Made by a program: the position numbers and the translations under genes
DNA from: Erysipelotrichaceae bacterium UBA4808
GTDB lineage: Bacteria > Bacillota_I > Bacilli_A > Erysipelotrichales > Erysipelotrichaceae
Direction of reading: 5' to 3'
NCBI GenBank assembly: GCA_002402585.1
Contig: DHGC01000029.1
Location: 4,007-15,763, forward strand
Length of the DNA: 11,757 nucleotides
The notes under the pieces: generated by a model
The model's database searches: none
What the model saw: the letters and a program-made list of their open reading frames with translations, nothing else
What the model was told of the DNA's origin: nothing
Part shown: in pieces, positions 1 through 7,383 of the stretch
Position numbering within the stretch: the stretch's first letter is position 1
Layout: every line of letters begins with the position of its first letter

Positions 1-491
1 TATTCACTGATGACGGTTTGAGCGATCAGAAAAGGTTCGTACTTCTTCATTTGCTTGCGTCGTTCAATCAGTTTTCGTACATTGGCTTCCATTTTGCTGA
101 ATTCAAAGGTACGAATGATATGAAAGGTATCCGGAAGACCATCAACTGAGACGACAACCTTGCTGAAACGTGAAGCTAAAAGGTCGATGAGTTCATCATC
201 CCACATATACGCATTGCTCGTGACAGTCAGTTTAGCGTTTGGTAAGCGTTTGACCCATTCTTTGAACTTGGGATGCATGGTGGGCTCACCGATACCACCC
301 AAGACGATTTCTTCTAGGGACGCAATCTGCTTTAGATCATTGAGACAATGTTCAAAGATTTCGTCACTCATTTGGGTTTGTGGAAAATCCCAGTTTTGGC
401 GAAAGCAGCTTGTACAGTTTAGATTACAGCGTTGTGTCAGTTCTAAATAGACTTTACGAATGGACACATCATCGGATTGTATGCGTTTCAT
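1..491 (-). CDS. Radical SAM protein, probable tungsten-cofactor oxidoreductase maturase (3' part off the left edge)
   Basis: Reverse-strand reading from an ATG at 491 stays open to the window edge, giving 163 residues. Cys22, Cys26 and Cys29 form the CX3CX2C motif (CNLNCTSC) that binds the 4Fe-4S cluster and SAM. It follows a beta strand (KVYLELTQR), and a GGIGEP motif at 65-70 corresponds to the SAM-binding glycine-rich strand. This N-terminal layout, with C-F-R right after the third Cys, resembles the family of radical SAM maturases linked to tungsten-containing oxidoreductases. That family assignment is by recall and by context: the neighbouring operon makes pterin cofactor and imports tungstate-like oxyanion. 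No convincing ribosome binding site precedes the ATG. An in-frame TTG (527) or GTG (467) could be used instead. The C-terminal half, where auxiliary cluster cysteines might lie, is not visible. Radical SAM identity is secure; the substrate is inferred. Confidence 0.8.
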   Translation of the reverse strand, partial: MKRIQSDDVSIRKVYLELTQRCNLNCTSCFRQNWDFPQTQMSDEIFEHCLNDLKQIASLEEIVLGGIGEPTMHPKFKEWVKRLPNAKLTVTSNAYMWDDELIDLLASRFSKVVVSVDGLPDTFHIIRTFEFSKMEANVRKLIERRKQMKKYEPFLIAQTVISE

Positions 492-520
492 TAAATCAAG
501 TTTAGCGCTTACATCTATTT

Positions 521-547
521 CTATCAAGACACAATTGTTCTTGATAG
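521..547. promoter_or_regulatory. Inverted repeat, candidate operator between divergent genes
   Basis: Two perfect 9-base arms, CTATCAAGA (521-529) and TCTTGATAG (539-547), flank a 9-base centre that itself contains the palindrome ACAATTGT (531-538). There is no T-run after either arm, so it is not a terminator. The right arm contains the TTGATA -35 element of the rightward promoter, and the mirror arm gives the same TTGATA on the reverse strand. Placement suggests a repressor site acting on one or both divergent genes. The cognate regulator is not known. Confidence 0.55.
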
Positions 548-568
548 AAGATTGAGATTTGGTATAAT
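541..568 (+). promoter_or_regulatory. Promoter for the RDD operon
   Basis: TTGATA (541-546) and TATAAT (563-568) are separated by 16 bases, and the -10 is preceded by TG one base upstream (extended -10). Transcription would start about 15 bases before the ATG at 589. The -35 sits inside the right arm of the inverted repeat at 521-547. Confidence 0.75.
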
Positions 569-588
569 GAAATTTGTGAGGTAGATTT

Positions 589-1119
589 ATGTCTAAAAAC
601 AATCAAAAAACCGTCCTAACTGCCCCTAATTTGAAACGATTAGGCGCTTACATCATCGATTTCATTATTCTTTACTTAGTTTATTTTCTATTCTTTACGT
701 TCTTTGGTGTCACACCTGAGATTCCGGCAACGACACCCATATTCCTTGGAGCTGTCGGATTGGCTTTGTTTTATCGTATCGTTATCCCCTATTTCGTGTT
801 TAAGGGTGATAAGCAAGGCATGACTATTGGTAAACTTGCAATGGGCTTAAAAGTGATCATGGCCAATGGAAAAGCCGTCACACTTCCAAGTCTAACCATC
901 CGCTCTTTGTTTTATTTACTCATCGAGGGTTATGAAGTCATGGCTTTATTGTATTTCCTTAACGCAATCGCAGCCTTTGGTTTTGCCGAAATCGTGTACT
1001 TAGCATATATGAACGTCACCATCGCTATGGCATCCGTCGTCATTATGTTCATCAAACCATCACATCGTATGTTACATGATTATGTTGCGAATACCGTGGT
1101 CATCTTGGCTAAACAATAA
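589..1119 (+). CDS. RDD family membrane protein (first of a pair)
   Basis: A 176-residue hydrophobic protein. The RDD family pattern is visible: an Arg followed by a GAYIID block at the start of the first membrane segment (about residues 17-25), a GKLAMGLKVI block in the middle, and a closing HRMLHDYVANT block near the C-terminus. About four membrane-spanning stretches can be seen. The start is an ATG with a good ribosome binding site (GAGGT at 578-582, six bases away). The stop is followed two bases later by the next RDD gene, so the two are co-transcribed and may form a complex. RDD proteins are poorly characterised; some have been implicated in ion or solute transport, and the sequence does not reveal a substrate. 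Confidence 0.85.
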   Translation: MSKNNQKTVLTAPNLKRLGAYIIDFIILYLVYFLFFTFFGVTPEIPATTPIFLGAVGLALFYRIVIPYFVFKGDKQGMTIGKLAMGLKVIMANGKAVTLPSLTIRSLFYLLIEGYEVMALLYFLNAIAAFGFAEIVYLAYMNVTIAMASVVIMFIKPSHRMLHDYVANTVVILAKQ

Positions 1120-1121
1120 AC

Positions 1122-1769
1122 ATGGGAACCAAAAATAACATTGAGAAGAAGCTATTCAATCTTGATCGATTGGAAGAACGTGAACGGAAGCGGAATGCTT
1201 CGGGTCGTTTCAATCGTTTCGGAGCTTATTTCTTAGATCATTATCTACAAATCCTCATCTCTTCGATTCCTGTATTCATTCTTTGGATCATCGCGAATCA
1301 AAGCATCGGAAGCAATGAGCAGATCGCAAACATCGATACTTTACCGGCTACCTGGCAAGTTCCTGCTGTCATCTTGGTCGTACTTATCATGATGGCCTAC
1401 AACATTGTCCTTCCTTATTATGTTTATGAAGGTCAAACCTTTGGCAAGAAGCTAATTGGCATCAAAATCGTCAAGAAAAATGGCGAGAAAGCTTCATTGC
1501 TTAATTATTTCATTCGTTATTTATCGATCATGGTACTTGAAGCGAACACATACTTCAGTGCCATCGGTGGCGTTCTGTTCTACTTTCTCGCGAAACAATT
1601 TGAGTTTGCGATGGATTGGAACAATGCGCTAGCGATCATCTTTGTACTTTCCGCAATTCTAGCTTCTCTAAATAAAGAGCGTCGCAGTATCCATGATTTC
1701 ATCAGTGGTACCAAGGTCATCAACGTTAAAGAAACCAAGGATGTTGAATTCTTCCCTTCAGGTGAATAA
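1122..1769 (+). CDS. RDD family membrane protein (second of a pair)
   Basis: A 215-residue RDD protein. It has a charged, lysine- and arginine-rich N-terminal tail (residues 1-30) absent from its neighbour, then FNRFGAYFLDH at the first membrane segment, GKKLIGIKIVKKNG in the middle and RRSIHDFISGTKV at the end. Membrane segments lie around residues 38-60, 78-100, 125-150 and 160-185. The ATG lies two bases after the preceding stop and has no recognisable ribosome binding site, so translation probably depends on coupling to the first RDD gene. The operon stops at the terminator just downstream. The two proteins are diverged paralogues. Substrate unknown. Confidence 0.83.
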   Translation: MGTKNNIEKKLFNLDRLEERERKRNASGRFNRFGAYFLDHYLQILISSIPVFILWIIANQSIGSNEQIANIDTLPATWQVPAVILVVLIMMAYNIVLPYYVYEGQTFGKKLIGIKIVKKNGEKASLLNYFIRYLSIMVLEANTYFSAIGGVLFYFLAKQFEFAMDWNNALAIIFVLSAILASLNKERRSIHDFISGTKVINVKETKDVEFFPSGE

Positions 1770-1791
1770 TAAGCATTTTACTAAGTCATCT

Positions 1792-1820
1792 AAAAGCTGA
1801 ACAATCAGCTTTTTTTATTT
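1792..1820 (+). terminator. Rho-independent terminator after the RDD pair
   Basis: AAAAGCTGA (1792-1800), loop ACAA, TCAGCTTTT (1805-1813), continuing into a T-rich tract that runs to about 1830. The GCTGA/TCAGC core plus A/T extension gives a 9-base-pair stem. It separates the RDD operon from the cofactor operon. Confidence 0.85.
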
Positions 1821-1850
1821 TGTTTTTTTTGCGTAAGCCCTTACATCCTA

Positions 1851-1859
1851 TGATATAAT
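1851..1859 (+). promoter_or_regulatory. Extended -10 promoter for the cofactor operon
   Basis: TGATATAAT is a perfect TG-extended -10 (TATAAT at 1854-1859). No good -35 lies at 16-18 bases. The nearest candidate, TTGCGT at 1829-1834, is 19 bases away and overlaps the end of the preceding terminator T-run. The predicted start near 1866 leaves a leader of only about 20-25 bases, too short for a Moco or tungsten riboswitch. Confidence 0.65.
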
Positions 1860-1888
1860 GTTCTTGTTAAATTGTGTTGGGAGTCATC

Positions 1889-3121
1889 ATGGCGTTATTG
1901 AAAGTTGAGAGTGTTGAATCAGCCGTTTTAAGTTTGCGAAATTTTATTGAACATCACTATTTGAGTCGAACGGAAGTGGTTCCTTTACTACGTTCTCAGA
2001 ATCGAATCGTGAGTGAGACGCTTTTTTGTGTGGAAGACAATCCTAATTTTAATCGATCAACAGTGGATGGTTATGCGATCTTTGCTCATGAAAGTCATGG
2101 GGCAAGCGAAAACCTGCCCACTGTTTTAAGTTGTGTCGAACAGATTGAAATGGGGAAAGCTGCTGTATCCACATTGAAATCGGGAGAGTGTGCTTATGTG
2201 CCAACAGGTGGCATGCTTCCAAAAAACGCGAATGCGGTTGTGATGATTGAGTATTGTGATGTTTTTGAAGGCAATCAGATTTTGGTTTATCAATCCGTGA
2301 GTGAAAATGAAAATGTTGTGCTCAAAGGTGAGGATATGCTTCAAGGCTGTCCTTTGCTTGAGATTGGTTCGCGGATGTCCTTCAAAGAAATTGCTTTATG
2401 TGCTCAAAATGGCATCACGCAAATTCCTGTTTATCAAAATCTAAAAGCGCTTGTCATCTCAACTGGTGATGAATTGGCAGAGACGCATGAAGAATTATCA
2501 TTAGGACAAGTTCGAGACATCAATCGATTGATGTTGATCGAACTCTTGAAACAAATGAACATCGAATGTGTTGAGCATCAATTGGTTAAGGATGATTTCG
2601 ATGGGTTAAAGGCATATGTGGAGCTTTGGATTGACAAAGTGGATCTCATCATTCTTTCTGGTGGTTCATCTCAAGGTACAAAAGATTACACCCAACGTCT
2701 TTTTGAATCGTTTGGTCCCGAAACATTATGGCTTCATGGTTTAGCAATCAAGCCAGGGAAACCTACCTTATTGGGCTCAAAGCATGAAACATTATTGATT
2801 GGATTGCCAGGTCACCCTTTGAGTGCCCTTTTGGTCTATCTAAATGTCATCCAAGAAGCTTTATTACAAGCGTATCAAATCAAGAAACAAAAACCAATCT
2901 TGGCTAAACTTGCAACGAATATGCCGAGTGCCGCAGGTAAGGATACCTATCTTTTGGTCAATCTTGAACGTTATTCTGATTATTATGAAGCATCCGTCTG
3001 TCATACCAAATCAGGTTTGATACAGGCGTTTACCCATGCGAATGGGTATATCCATCTTAGTAAAGATAAAGAAGGAGCACATCAGGGGACTTGGGTGGAA
3101 GTCTTCCCATTGACACAATGA
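1889..3121 (+). CDS. moeA: Molybdopterin molybdenumtransferase MoeA
   Basis: A full-length 410-residue MoeA, the enzyme that inserts molybdate (or tungstate) into adenylylated molybdopterin. Visible family blocks in order are NRSTVDGYA (55-63, with the conserved Asp60), VPTGGMLP (104-111, Thr106), the STGDEL strand of the MogA-like domain (191-196), LSGGSSQGTKDYT (256-268, Asp266), AIKPGKP (286-292) and GLPGHPLSALL (305-315). The last ~80 residues match the C-terminal beta-barrel domain. I chose the ATG at 1889 because GGGAG lies five bases upstream; an upstream in-frame GTG at 1874 would add five residues but would place the ribosome binding site inside the gene. The motif usually ending in GADAV reads NANAV here. 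It is the first gene of the cofactor operon and overlaps the next gene by ATGA. Confidence 0.93.
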   Translation: MALLKVESVESAVLSLRNFIEHHYLSRTEVVPLLRSQNRIVSETLFCVEDNPNFNRSTVDGYAIFAHESHGASENLPTVLSCVEQIEMGKAAVSTLKSGECAYVPTGGMLPKNANAVVMIEYCDVFEGNQILVYQSVSENENVVLKGEDMLQGCPLLEIGSRMSFKEIALCAQNGITQIPVYQNLKALVISTGDELAETHEELSLGQVRDINRLMLIELLKQMNIECVEHQLVKDDFDGLKAYVELWIDKVDLIILSGGSSQGTKDYTQRLFESFGPETLWLHGLAIKPGKPTLLGSKHETLLIGLPGHPLSALLVYLNVIQEALLQAYQIKKQKPILAKLATNMPSAAGKDTYLLVNLERYSDYYEASVCHTKSGLIQAFTHANGYIHLSKDKEGAHQGTWVEVFPLTQ

Positions 3122-5022
3122 CACGACATCTCTATTTAAAAACAACCGATATCGATGAAGCGAAGCGTATCTATCAGAATGCTTTAGCAGATATCTTAAA
3201 AACTCAGAAAATTGAAACGATTCCTACCGAAAAAGCCTATGGACGCGTAGTGGCAAAAGCAATCTATGCCAAGCGCTCATCCCCTTTCTATCCCAGTGCT
3301 GCCATGGATGGCATCATGATCGATGCGAAGAAAACACGCGGAGCCAATGAGCATCATCCTATAGTGCTAGATCCATTAGATTACGTTGAGATTGATACCG
3401 GTGATCCTGTAATGGATCCGTATGACGCAGTGATCATGGCCGAAGATTGCATCAAGACTGATCAGGGTATTCAAATCATCAAGGCCCATGTCCCTTGGGA
3501 GAACGTTCGTCCCATTGGGGAAGACATTGTCGAAGGTGAATTACTTTTTACCGTGAATCATGTATTACGTCCCATGGACATCAGTGTCTTGATGGCAGCA
3601 GGTCAACTGGATGTTGAAGTATTCAAACACGTCCGTTTGGCAATCATTCCAACCGGAACGGAAATTGTTGAAGCACATGCAGATCCGAAGTTGGGGGACA
3701 TCATTGAATCCAACTCCTATCTCTTTAAAGGTATGGCACTGGAAGCGCAAGCTAGCGTGGAACGATTCCCTATCTTAAAAGATGATTATGATTTAATCGT
3801 AAACACATTGGATAAAGCGGCGGATGAGTATGATGTCATCTGTATCAATGCAGGCTCATCCGCAGGACGTGAAGATTTCACATCCAAAGCGATTCAAAGT
3901 CTCGGTGAAGTCTATGTCCATGGCTTGGCCATCAAACCAGGAAAACCGGCCATCTTAGGTCGGATACGATCGACACCTGTTATTGGTATCCCTGGTTTCC
4001 CCGTCAGTGCACACATCGTGTTCTCTGAATTCGTCGTTCCCCTACTCTATCAATTGAATCATTTACCACAAGCAAAAGTGGATTATGTCGAAGCGATCAG
4101 CACTAAACGCGTCGTTTCAAGTCTTAAATACAAAGAATACATTCGTGTAAAACTCGGCCAAGTTGATGATCGCATCGTTGCTAGTCCACTCGCACGTGGG
4201 GCGGGTGTTATGATGTCGGTTGTTCGTTCAGATGGCTATGCGCTCATCGATCAAAACAGTGAGGGCATCGAAATGAATGAAAAGGTCTTAGTTCGTTTGA
4301 ACCCCGGACATCATGATTTCAAACAAAGCCTCGTTATGATTGGAAGTCACGACATGATGATCGATGTCGCTCAGAATTTCTTAGCCCAACACAGCCCAGA
4401 ACATTTCATTAGTTCAAGCCATGTAGGATCTTTTGGTGGCTTGATGGCCTTGAAGCGTAAAGAGTGTCATCTCGCTCCCATTCATCTATTAGGTAGCGAT
4501 GGCATCTATAATCAAGAAGCATTATTGCAGTTGTTTAAAGCAGATGAAGTTGTTTTAATCAAAGGCGTCCAACGTATCCAAGGTCTCTTGGTAGCGAAAG
4601 GTAATCCTTTGAACATCAAATCAATTGAAGATCTACCACGGATTCACTATGTTAACCGCCAACGTGGTGCTGGGACCCGTGTACTCTTGGATCATCTTCT
4701 TAAAGAAAAGAAAATTGATCCTAACTCAATCAAAGGTTATGAACATGAACTCAGTACCCATTTGGCTGTCGCTTCTGCAATTCAAAACAAGAGTGCGGAT
4801 TGTGGCATGGGCGTTTATTCAGCTGCACAGACCATGGGCTGCGACTTCATCGAGATTGGCGAAGAAGCGTATGACTTCGCCTGTCGTGTTGAAGATTTGA
4901 ATCATCCATCCATCCTTCGTTTCATTCAGGTGCTTAAAAATCCTGAATTTCAAGTCAGTGTCATGGCACTTGGCGGTTACCGCTTCGATCAAGCTGGGGA
5001 GGTCGTACATTTTGGAAGATAA
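3118..5022 (+). CDS. MoeA fused to a periplasmic-binding-protein-like (LysR substrate-binding type) domain
   Basis: A 634-residue protein with two parts. Residues 1-about 398 are a second MoeA: SAAMDGIMI (60-68, Asp64), IDTGDPV (92-98, Thr94), IPTGTEIVE (177-185), NAGSSAGREDFT (244-255, Asp253), AIKPGKPAILG (271-281) and GIPGFPVSAH (290-299). Residues from about 402 to 615 form a type-2 periplasmic-binding-protein fold lacking a signal peptide, with the typical NRQRGAGTR block (513-521). This fusion is known in archaea and Bacillota, where the extra domain is suspected to bind an oxyanion or cofactor; its ligand is not established. The ATG overlaps the moeA stop (ATGA at 3118-3121), which implies coupled translation because no ribosome binding site is well spaced. 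An in-frame TTG at 3091 is less likely. Two MoeA proteins side by side may serve different metals or steps. Confidence 0.92.
   Translation: MTRHLYLKTTDIDEAKRIYQNALADILKTQKIETIPTEKAYGRVVAKAIYAKRSSPFYPSAAMDGIMIDAKKTRGANEHHPIVLDPLDYVEIDTGDPVMDPYDAVIMAEDCIKTDQGIQIIKAHVPWENVRPIGEDIVEGELLFTVNHVLRPMDISVLMAAGQLDVEVFKHVRLAIIPTGTEIVEAHADPKLGDIIESNSYLFKGMALEAQASVERFPILKDDYDLIVNTLDKAADEYDVICINAGSSAGREDFTSKAIQSLGEVYVHGLAIKPGKPAILGRIRSTPVIGIPGFPVSAHIVFSEFVVPLLYQLNHLPQAKVDYVEAISTKRVVSSLKYKEYIRVKLGQVDDRIVASPLARGAGVMMSVVRSDGYALIDQNSEGIEMNEKVLVRLNPGHHDFKQSLVMIGSHDMMIDVAQNFLAQHSPEHFISSSHVGSFGGLMALKRKECHLAPIHLLGSDGIYNQEALLQLFKADEVVLIKGVQRIQGLLVAKGNPLNIKSIEDLPRIHYVNRQRGAGTRVLLDHLLKEKKIDPNSIKGYEHELSTHLAVASAIQNKSADCGMGVYSAAQTMGCDFIEIGEEAYDFACRVEDLNHPSILRFIQVLKNPEFQVSVMALGGYRFDQAGEVVHFGR
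4996..5003 (+). promoter_or_regulatory. Strong ribosome binding site that fixes the moaA start at TTG
   Basis: GGGGAGGT lies eight bases before an in-frame TTG at 5012. This is the best Shine-Dalgarno sequence in the operon, and the resulting N-terminus (MEDKFGRKLNYLRIS) matches the usual MoaA start. The first ATG in the frame (4958) is too far upstream and lacks a comparable site. Confidence 0.85.
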
Positions 5023-5965
5023 ATTTGGAAGAAAACTGAATTACCTAAGGATATCGGTCACGGATCTCTGTAACTATCGTTGTCAATATTGCATGCCTGA
5101 GAATGGCATCGAGCATTTAAAACACAATGAAATCTTAAGTTTCGAAGAGATGTACACCATCATTCGTGAATTTGTAAGCATTGGTATCACGAAAGTCCGC
5201 ATCACGGGTGGTGAGCCCCTCGTTCGAAATGGCATCTTGGGTTTCATTGAAAGTGTCTCACGTTTGAAGCCCATTGAAGATCTATCGATCACAACCAATG
5301 GTTCATTGTTGAAACCCTTAGCTCAATCACTAAAAAATCGAGGCTTACATCGTGTGAATTTGAGCCTTGACACCTTGAAACCAGATCGATTTAAATTGTT
5401 GACACGGGGTGGCAATCTTCAAGATGTCTTGGATGGCCTACATGAAGCGATGCGCGTTGGTTTAAAAGTAAAGATCAATTGTGTCTTGAATCGAGGTATC
5501 AACGATGATGAGATTGATGATTTCATTCAGTTGACGGAAACCCTTGGGATTGATGTTCGTTTCATCGAACTCATGCCGATTGGAGATAATGTCAATTATG
5601 CAATCACGCATTTCGTATCGAATGAATCGATTTTGAAAGCACATCCAGAACTGGTTCAAATCGATGCGGAAGATCCATCATCACCGGCTAAGTATTATCA
5701 ATACAAGAATGCCAAGGGAAAAGTGGGTCTGATTTCACCGTTATCCTGTAACTTCTGCAGTCATTGTAATCGTTTGCGCATCACACCGGAAGGTTTCTTG
5801 AAGCCTTGTCTACACAGTGACATTGAATTGGATCTCAGAACACCTTTACGTTCAGGTGAATCCATTCTACCCGTCATTAAAGAAGCCTTTGCGGTTAAAC
5901 CAGAGAAACATCTGCTAGAGGAACATAAGACGATCATCCGTGGGATGAGTCGCATTGGAGGTTGA
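5012..5965 (+). CDS. moaA: GTP 3',8-cyclase MoaA
   Basis: A 317-residue radical SAM enzyme that converts GTP to 3',8-cyclo-GTP, the first step of pterin cofactor synthesis. The N-terminal cluster motif is CNYRCQYC (Cys20, Cys24, Cys27). RITGGEPLV around residue 66 is the SAM-binding strand. The second, substrate-binding 4Fe-4S cluster is built from the C-terminal CX2CX13C motif (Cys249, Cys252, Cys266); an extra Cys246 precedes it. The protein ends in the functionally important Gly-Gly tail (MSRIGG). The TTG start overlaps the end of the preceding gene by 11 bases and is set by the strong ribosome binding site at 4996-5003. moaC starts one base after the stop, so both steps of cyclic pyranopterin formation are co-produced. 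Confidence 0.96.
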   Translation: MEDKFGRKLNYLRISVTDLCNYRCQYCMPENGIEHLKHNEILSFEEMYTIIREFVSIGITKVRITGGEPLVRNGILGFIESVSRLKPIEDLSITTNGSLLKPLAQSLKNRGLHRVNLSLDTLKPDRFKLLTRGGNLQDVLDGLHEAMRVGLKVKINCVLNRGINDDEIDDFIQLTETLGIDVRFIELMPIGDNVNYAITHFVSNESILKAHPELVQIDAEDPSSPAKYYQYKNAKGKVGLISPLSCNFCSHCNRLRITPEGFLKPCLHSDIELDLRTPLRSGESILPVIKEAFAVKPEKHLLEEHKTIIRGMSRIGG

Positions 5966-5966
5966 T

Positions 5967-6449
5967 ATGGAAGAGCTGACTCATTTTAATCCGCAGGGAC
6001 ATGGCCACATGGTCAATGTTCAAACCAAAAATATTACACAGCGTTTTGCCATTGCATGTGCGAGCATTCAAGTCCAAACGAATACCTTTGAGGCCATTCA
6101 AAATATGAGTCTTAAAAAAGGCGATGTCTTGGCAGTTGCTCAAATCGCTGGCATTATGGCAGTAAAGAAGACGTGGGAACTCATTCCCCTAGCCCATCCT
6201 TTGCAGTTGAATGGCATCGATATTCGTTATGAACTGGATACGAATAATTCCAAAATCTACATCGAATGTGAAGTCCATTGTGAAGGCAAAACCGGTGTTG
6301 AGATGGAAGCACTCACGGGGGCAAGCATTTGTGCTCTAACCATCTATGACATGGTCAAGGCCATGGATAAGGGGATGGTCATTGAAAACATCTATTTGAA
6401 AGAAAAAATCGGTGGCAAAAGTGGTCACTATGAAAGAGGAACCTTATGA
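5967..6449 (+). CDS. moaC: Cyclic pyranopterin monophosphate synthase MoaC
   Basis: A 160-residue protein that turns 3',8-cyclo-GTP into cyclic pyranopterin monophosphate. The N-terminus LTHFNPQGHGHMVNV and the block KKTWELIPLAHPL are diagnostic. Lys51, His77, Asp128 and Lys131 fall at the same positions as the residues reported as catalytic in E. coli MoaC, so the enzyme looks active. ATG at 5967 has GGAGGT (5957-5962) four bases upstream; a TTG twelve bases earlier would overlap that site. It directly follows moaA and overlaps the MOSC gene by ATGA (6446-6449). Confidence 0.96.
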   Translation: MEELTHFNPQGHGHMVNVQTKNITQRFAIACASIQVQTNTFEAIQNMSLKKGDVLAVAQIAGIMAVKKTWELIPLAHPLQLNGIDIRYELDTNNSKIYIECEVHCEGKTGVEMEALTGASICALTIYDMVKAMDKGMVIENIYLKEKIGGKSGHYERGTL

Positions 6450-6895
6450 GTCAAGCCAGTGTTTGTGCAATCAATATTTCTCTAAACAAAGGTGAAATCA
6501 AAACACCGCTTGAAGTTGGGGAATTCATCATCGATCATGGGTTGAAAGGTGATGCGCATGCCGGGAAATGGCATCGTCAAGTCAGTTTACTCGCGAAGGA
6601 AAGCATCGATGAGATGACGGCAATGGGTGTTGAAGGTCTATGTTTTGGCAACTTTGCGGAGAATATCACAACCCAAGGCATCGTTTTGGGGTCCTTGCCT
6701 GTTGGGTCTGTCCTGAAGTGTGGTGAAGTGGAGTTGGAAATCACACAGATCGGCAAGGAATGTCATGCGGGTCAAGGTTGTCAGATTATGAATAAAGTGG
6801 GTCGTTGCGTCATGCCAACACAAGGTGTTTTTGCACGTGTGGTCAAACCTGGTTTCTTGTATCCAGGCGATACGATTGAGGTGAGACATGTTTAA
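6446..6895 (+). CDS. Stand-alone MOSC domain protein
   Basis: A 149-residue protein consisting only of a MOSC domain, the C-terminal domain of eukaryotic Moco sulfurase and of YiiM/YcbX proteins. Visible features are GLKGDAHAGKWHRQVSLL (33-50), GNFAENITTQGI (68-79) and the cysteine-rich ECHAGQGCQI with VGRCVMP (Cys106, Cys112, Cys121), where the family's conserved cysteine lies. Small MOSC proteins are commonly found in clostridial cofactor operons and are thought to carry sulfur or handle the metal-pterin; the exact reaction is not known. AGAGGA (6435-6440) lies five bases before the ATG. The gene overlaps moaC by four bases and mogA/moaB by eight. Confidence 0.9.
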   Translation: MSQASVCAINISLNKGEIKTPLEVGEFIIDHGLKGDAHAGKWHRQVSLLAKESIDEMTAMGVEGLCFGNFAENITTQGIVLGSLPVGSVLKCGEVELEITQIGKECHAGQGCQIMNKVGRCVMPTQGVFARVVKPGFLYPGDTIEVRHV

Positions 6896-7382
6896 GCTGG
6901 GTATCATCATTTCCTCTGACAAAGGCTTCAGAGGTGAACGTGAAGATTTATGCATTCCCACCATTCTTACGTGTGTGGAAAATCAGCCGTTTGAAACGAT
7001 TTATCAAACCATTGTCCCCGATGAGATCGATGCGTTGCAGTCAGCCATTAAACATTGTGTCGATACCTTATCCTGTGATTTGGTACTAATCTCTGGTGGG
7101 ACGGGTTTTGCCGTACGGGATGTGACGCCTGAAGCTTTGGCTCCTTTGTTGGATAAACAAACACCAGGGATTTCGGAAGCCATCCGTGCTTATAGTATGA
7201 CCCTAACAAAAAAAGCCATGTTGTCACGTGCGATTTCTGGCATACGTAAGAATAGCTTGATTATCACGTTACCAGGAAGTCCGCGTGCTGTTAAAGAGTC
7301 GTTGGATTTCATCATGGAACCTTTGATTCATGGCTTAGAGATTCTGATTGGTTCTGCTTCGGAGTGTGCACGTAAGGATTGA
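6888..7382 (+). CDS. MogA/MoaB-family molybdopterin adenylyltransferase
   Basis: A 164-residue protein of the MogA/MoaB family, which activates molybdopterin with ATP to give the adenylylated form that MoeA uses. Key blocks are LISGGTGFAVRDVTPEA (67-83, with Asp78 in the substrate-binding loop) and LPGSPRAVKESLDF (128-141). Its length is that of a stand-alone enzyme. The ATG has GAGGTGAG upstream and overlaps the MOSC gene. The gene upstream end of the operon supplies MoeA, so both halves of the metal insertion step are present. Whether to call it mogA or moaB cannot be decided from sequence alone. tupB-like starts one base after the stop. Confidence 0.93.
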   Translation: MFKLGIIISSDKGFRGEREDLCIPTILTCVENQPFETIYQTIVPDEIDALQSAIKHCVDTLSCDLVLISGGTGFAVRDVTPEALAPLLDKQTPGISEAIRAYSMTLTKKAMLSRAISGIRKNSLIITLPGSPRAVKESLDFIMEPLIHGLEILIGSASECARKD

Positions 7383-7383
7383 T

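Noticed and set aside
160..450. 96-residue rightward open frame
   Set aside because: It is the antisense shadow of the radical SAM gene, which carries the CX3CX2C and GGIGEP motifs on the other strand.
521..547. Rho-independent terminator
   Set aside because: The inverted repeat is not followed by a T-run on either strand, and it lies upstream of both divergent genes rather than after one.
1770..1888. Possible Moco/tungsten riboswitch before moeA
   Set aside because: The stretch is filled by a terminator and an extended -10 promoter, leaving a leader of about 20-25 bases, too short for the riboswitch.
4958..5011. moaA starting at the upstream ATG
   Set aside because: It adds 18 residues not typical of MoaA, overlaps the preceding gene by 65 bases, and leaves the strong ribosome binding site at 4996-5003 unused.
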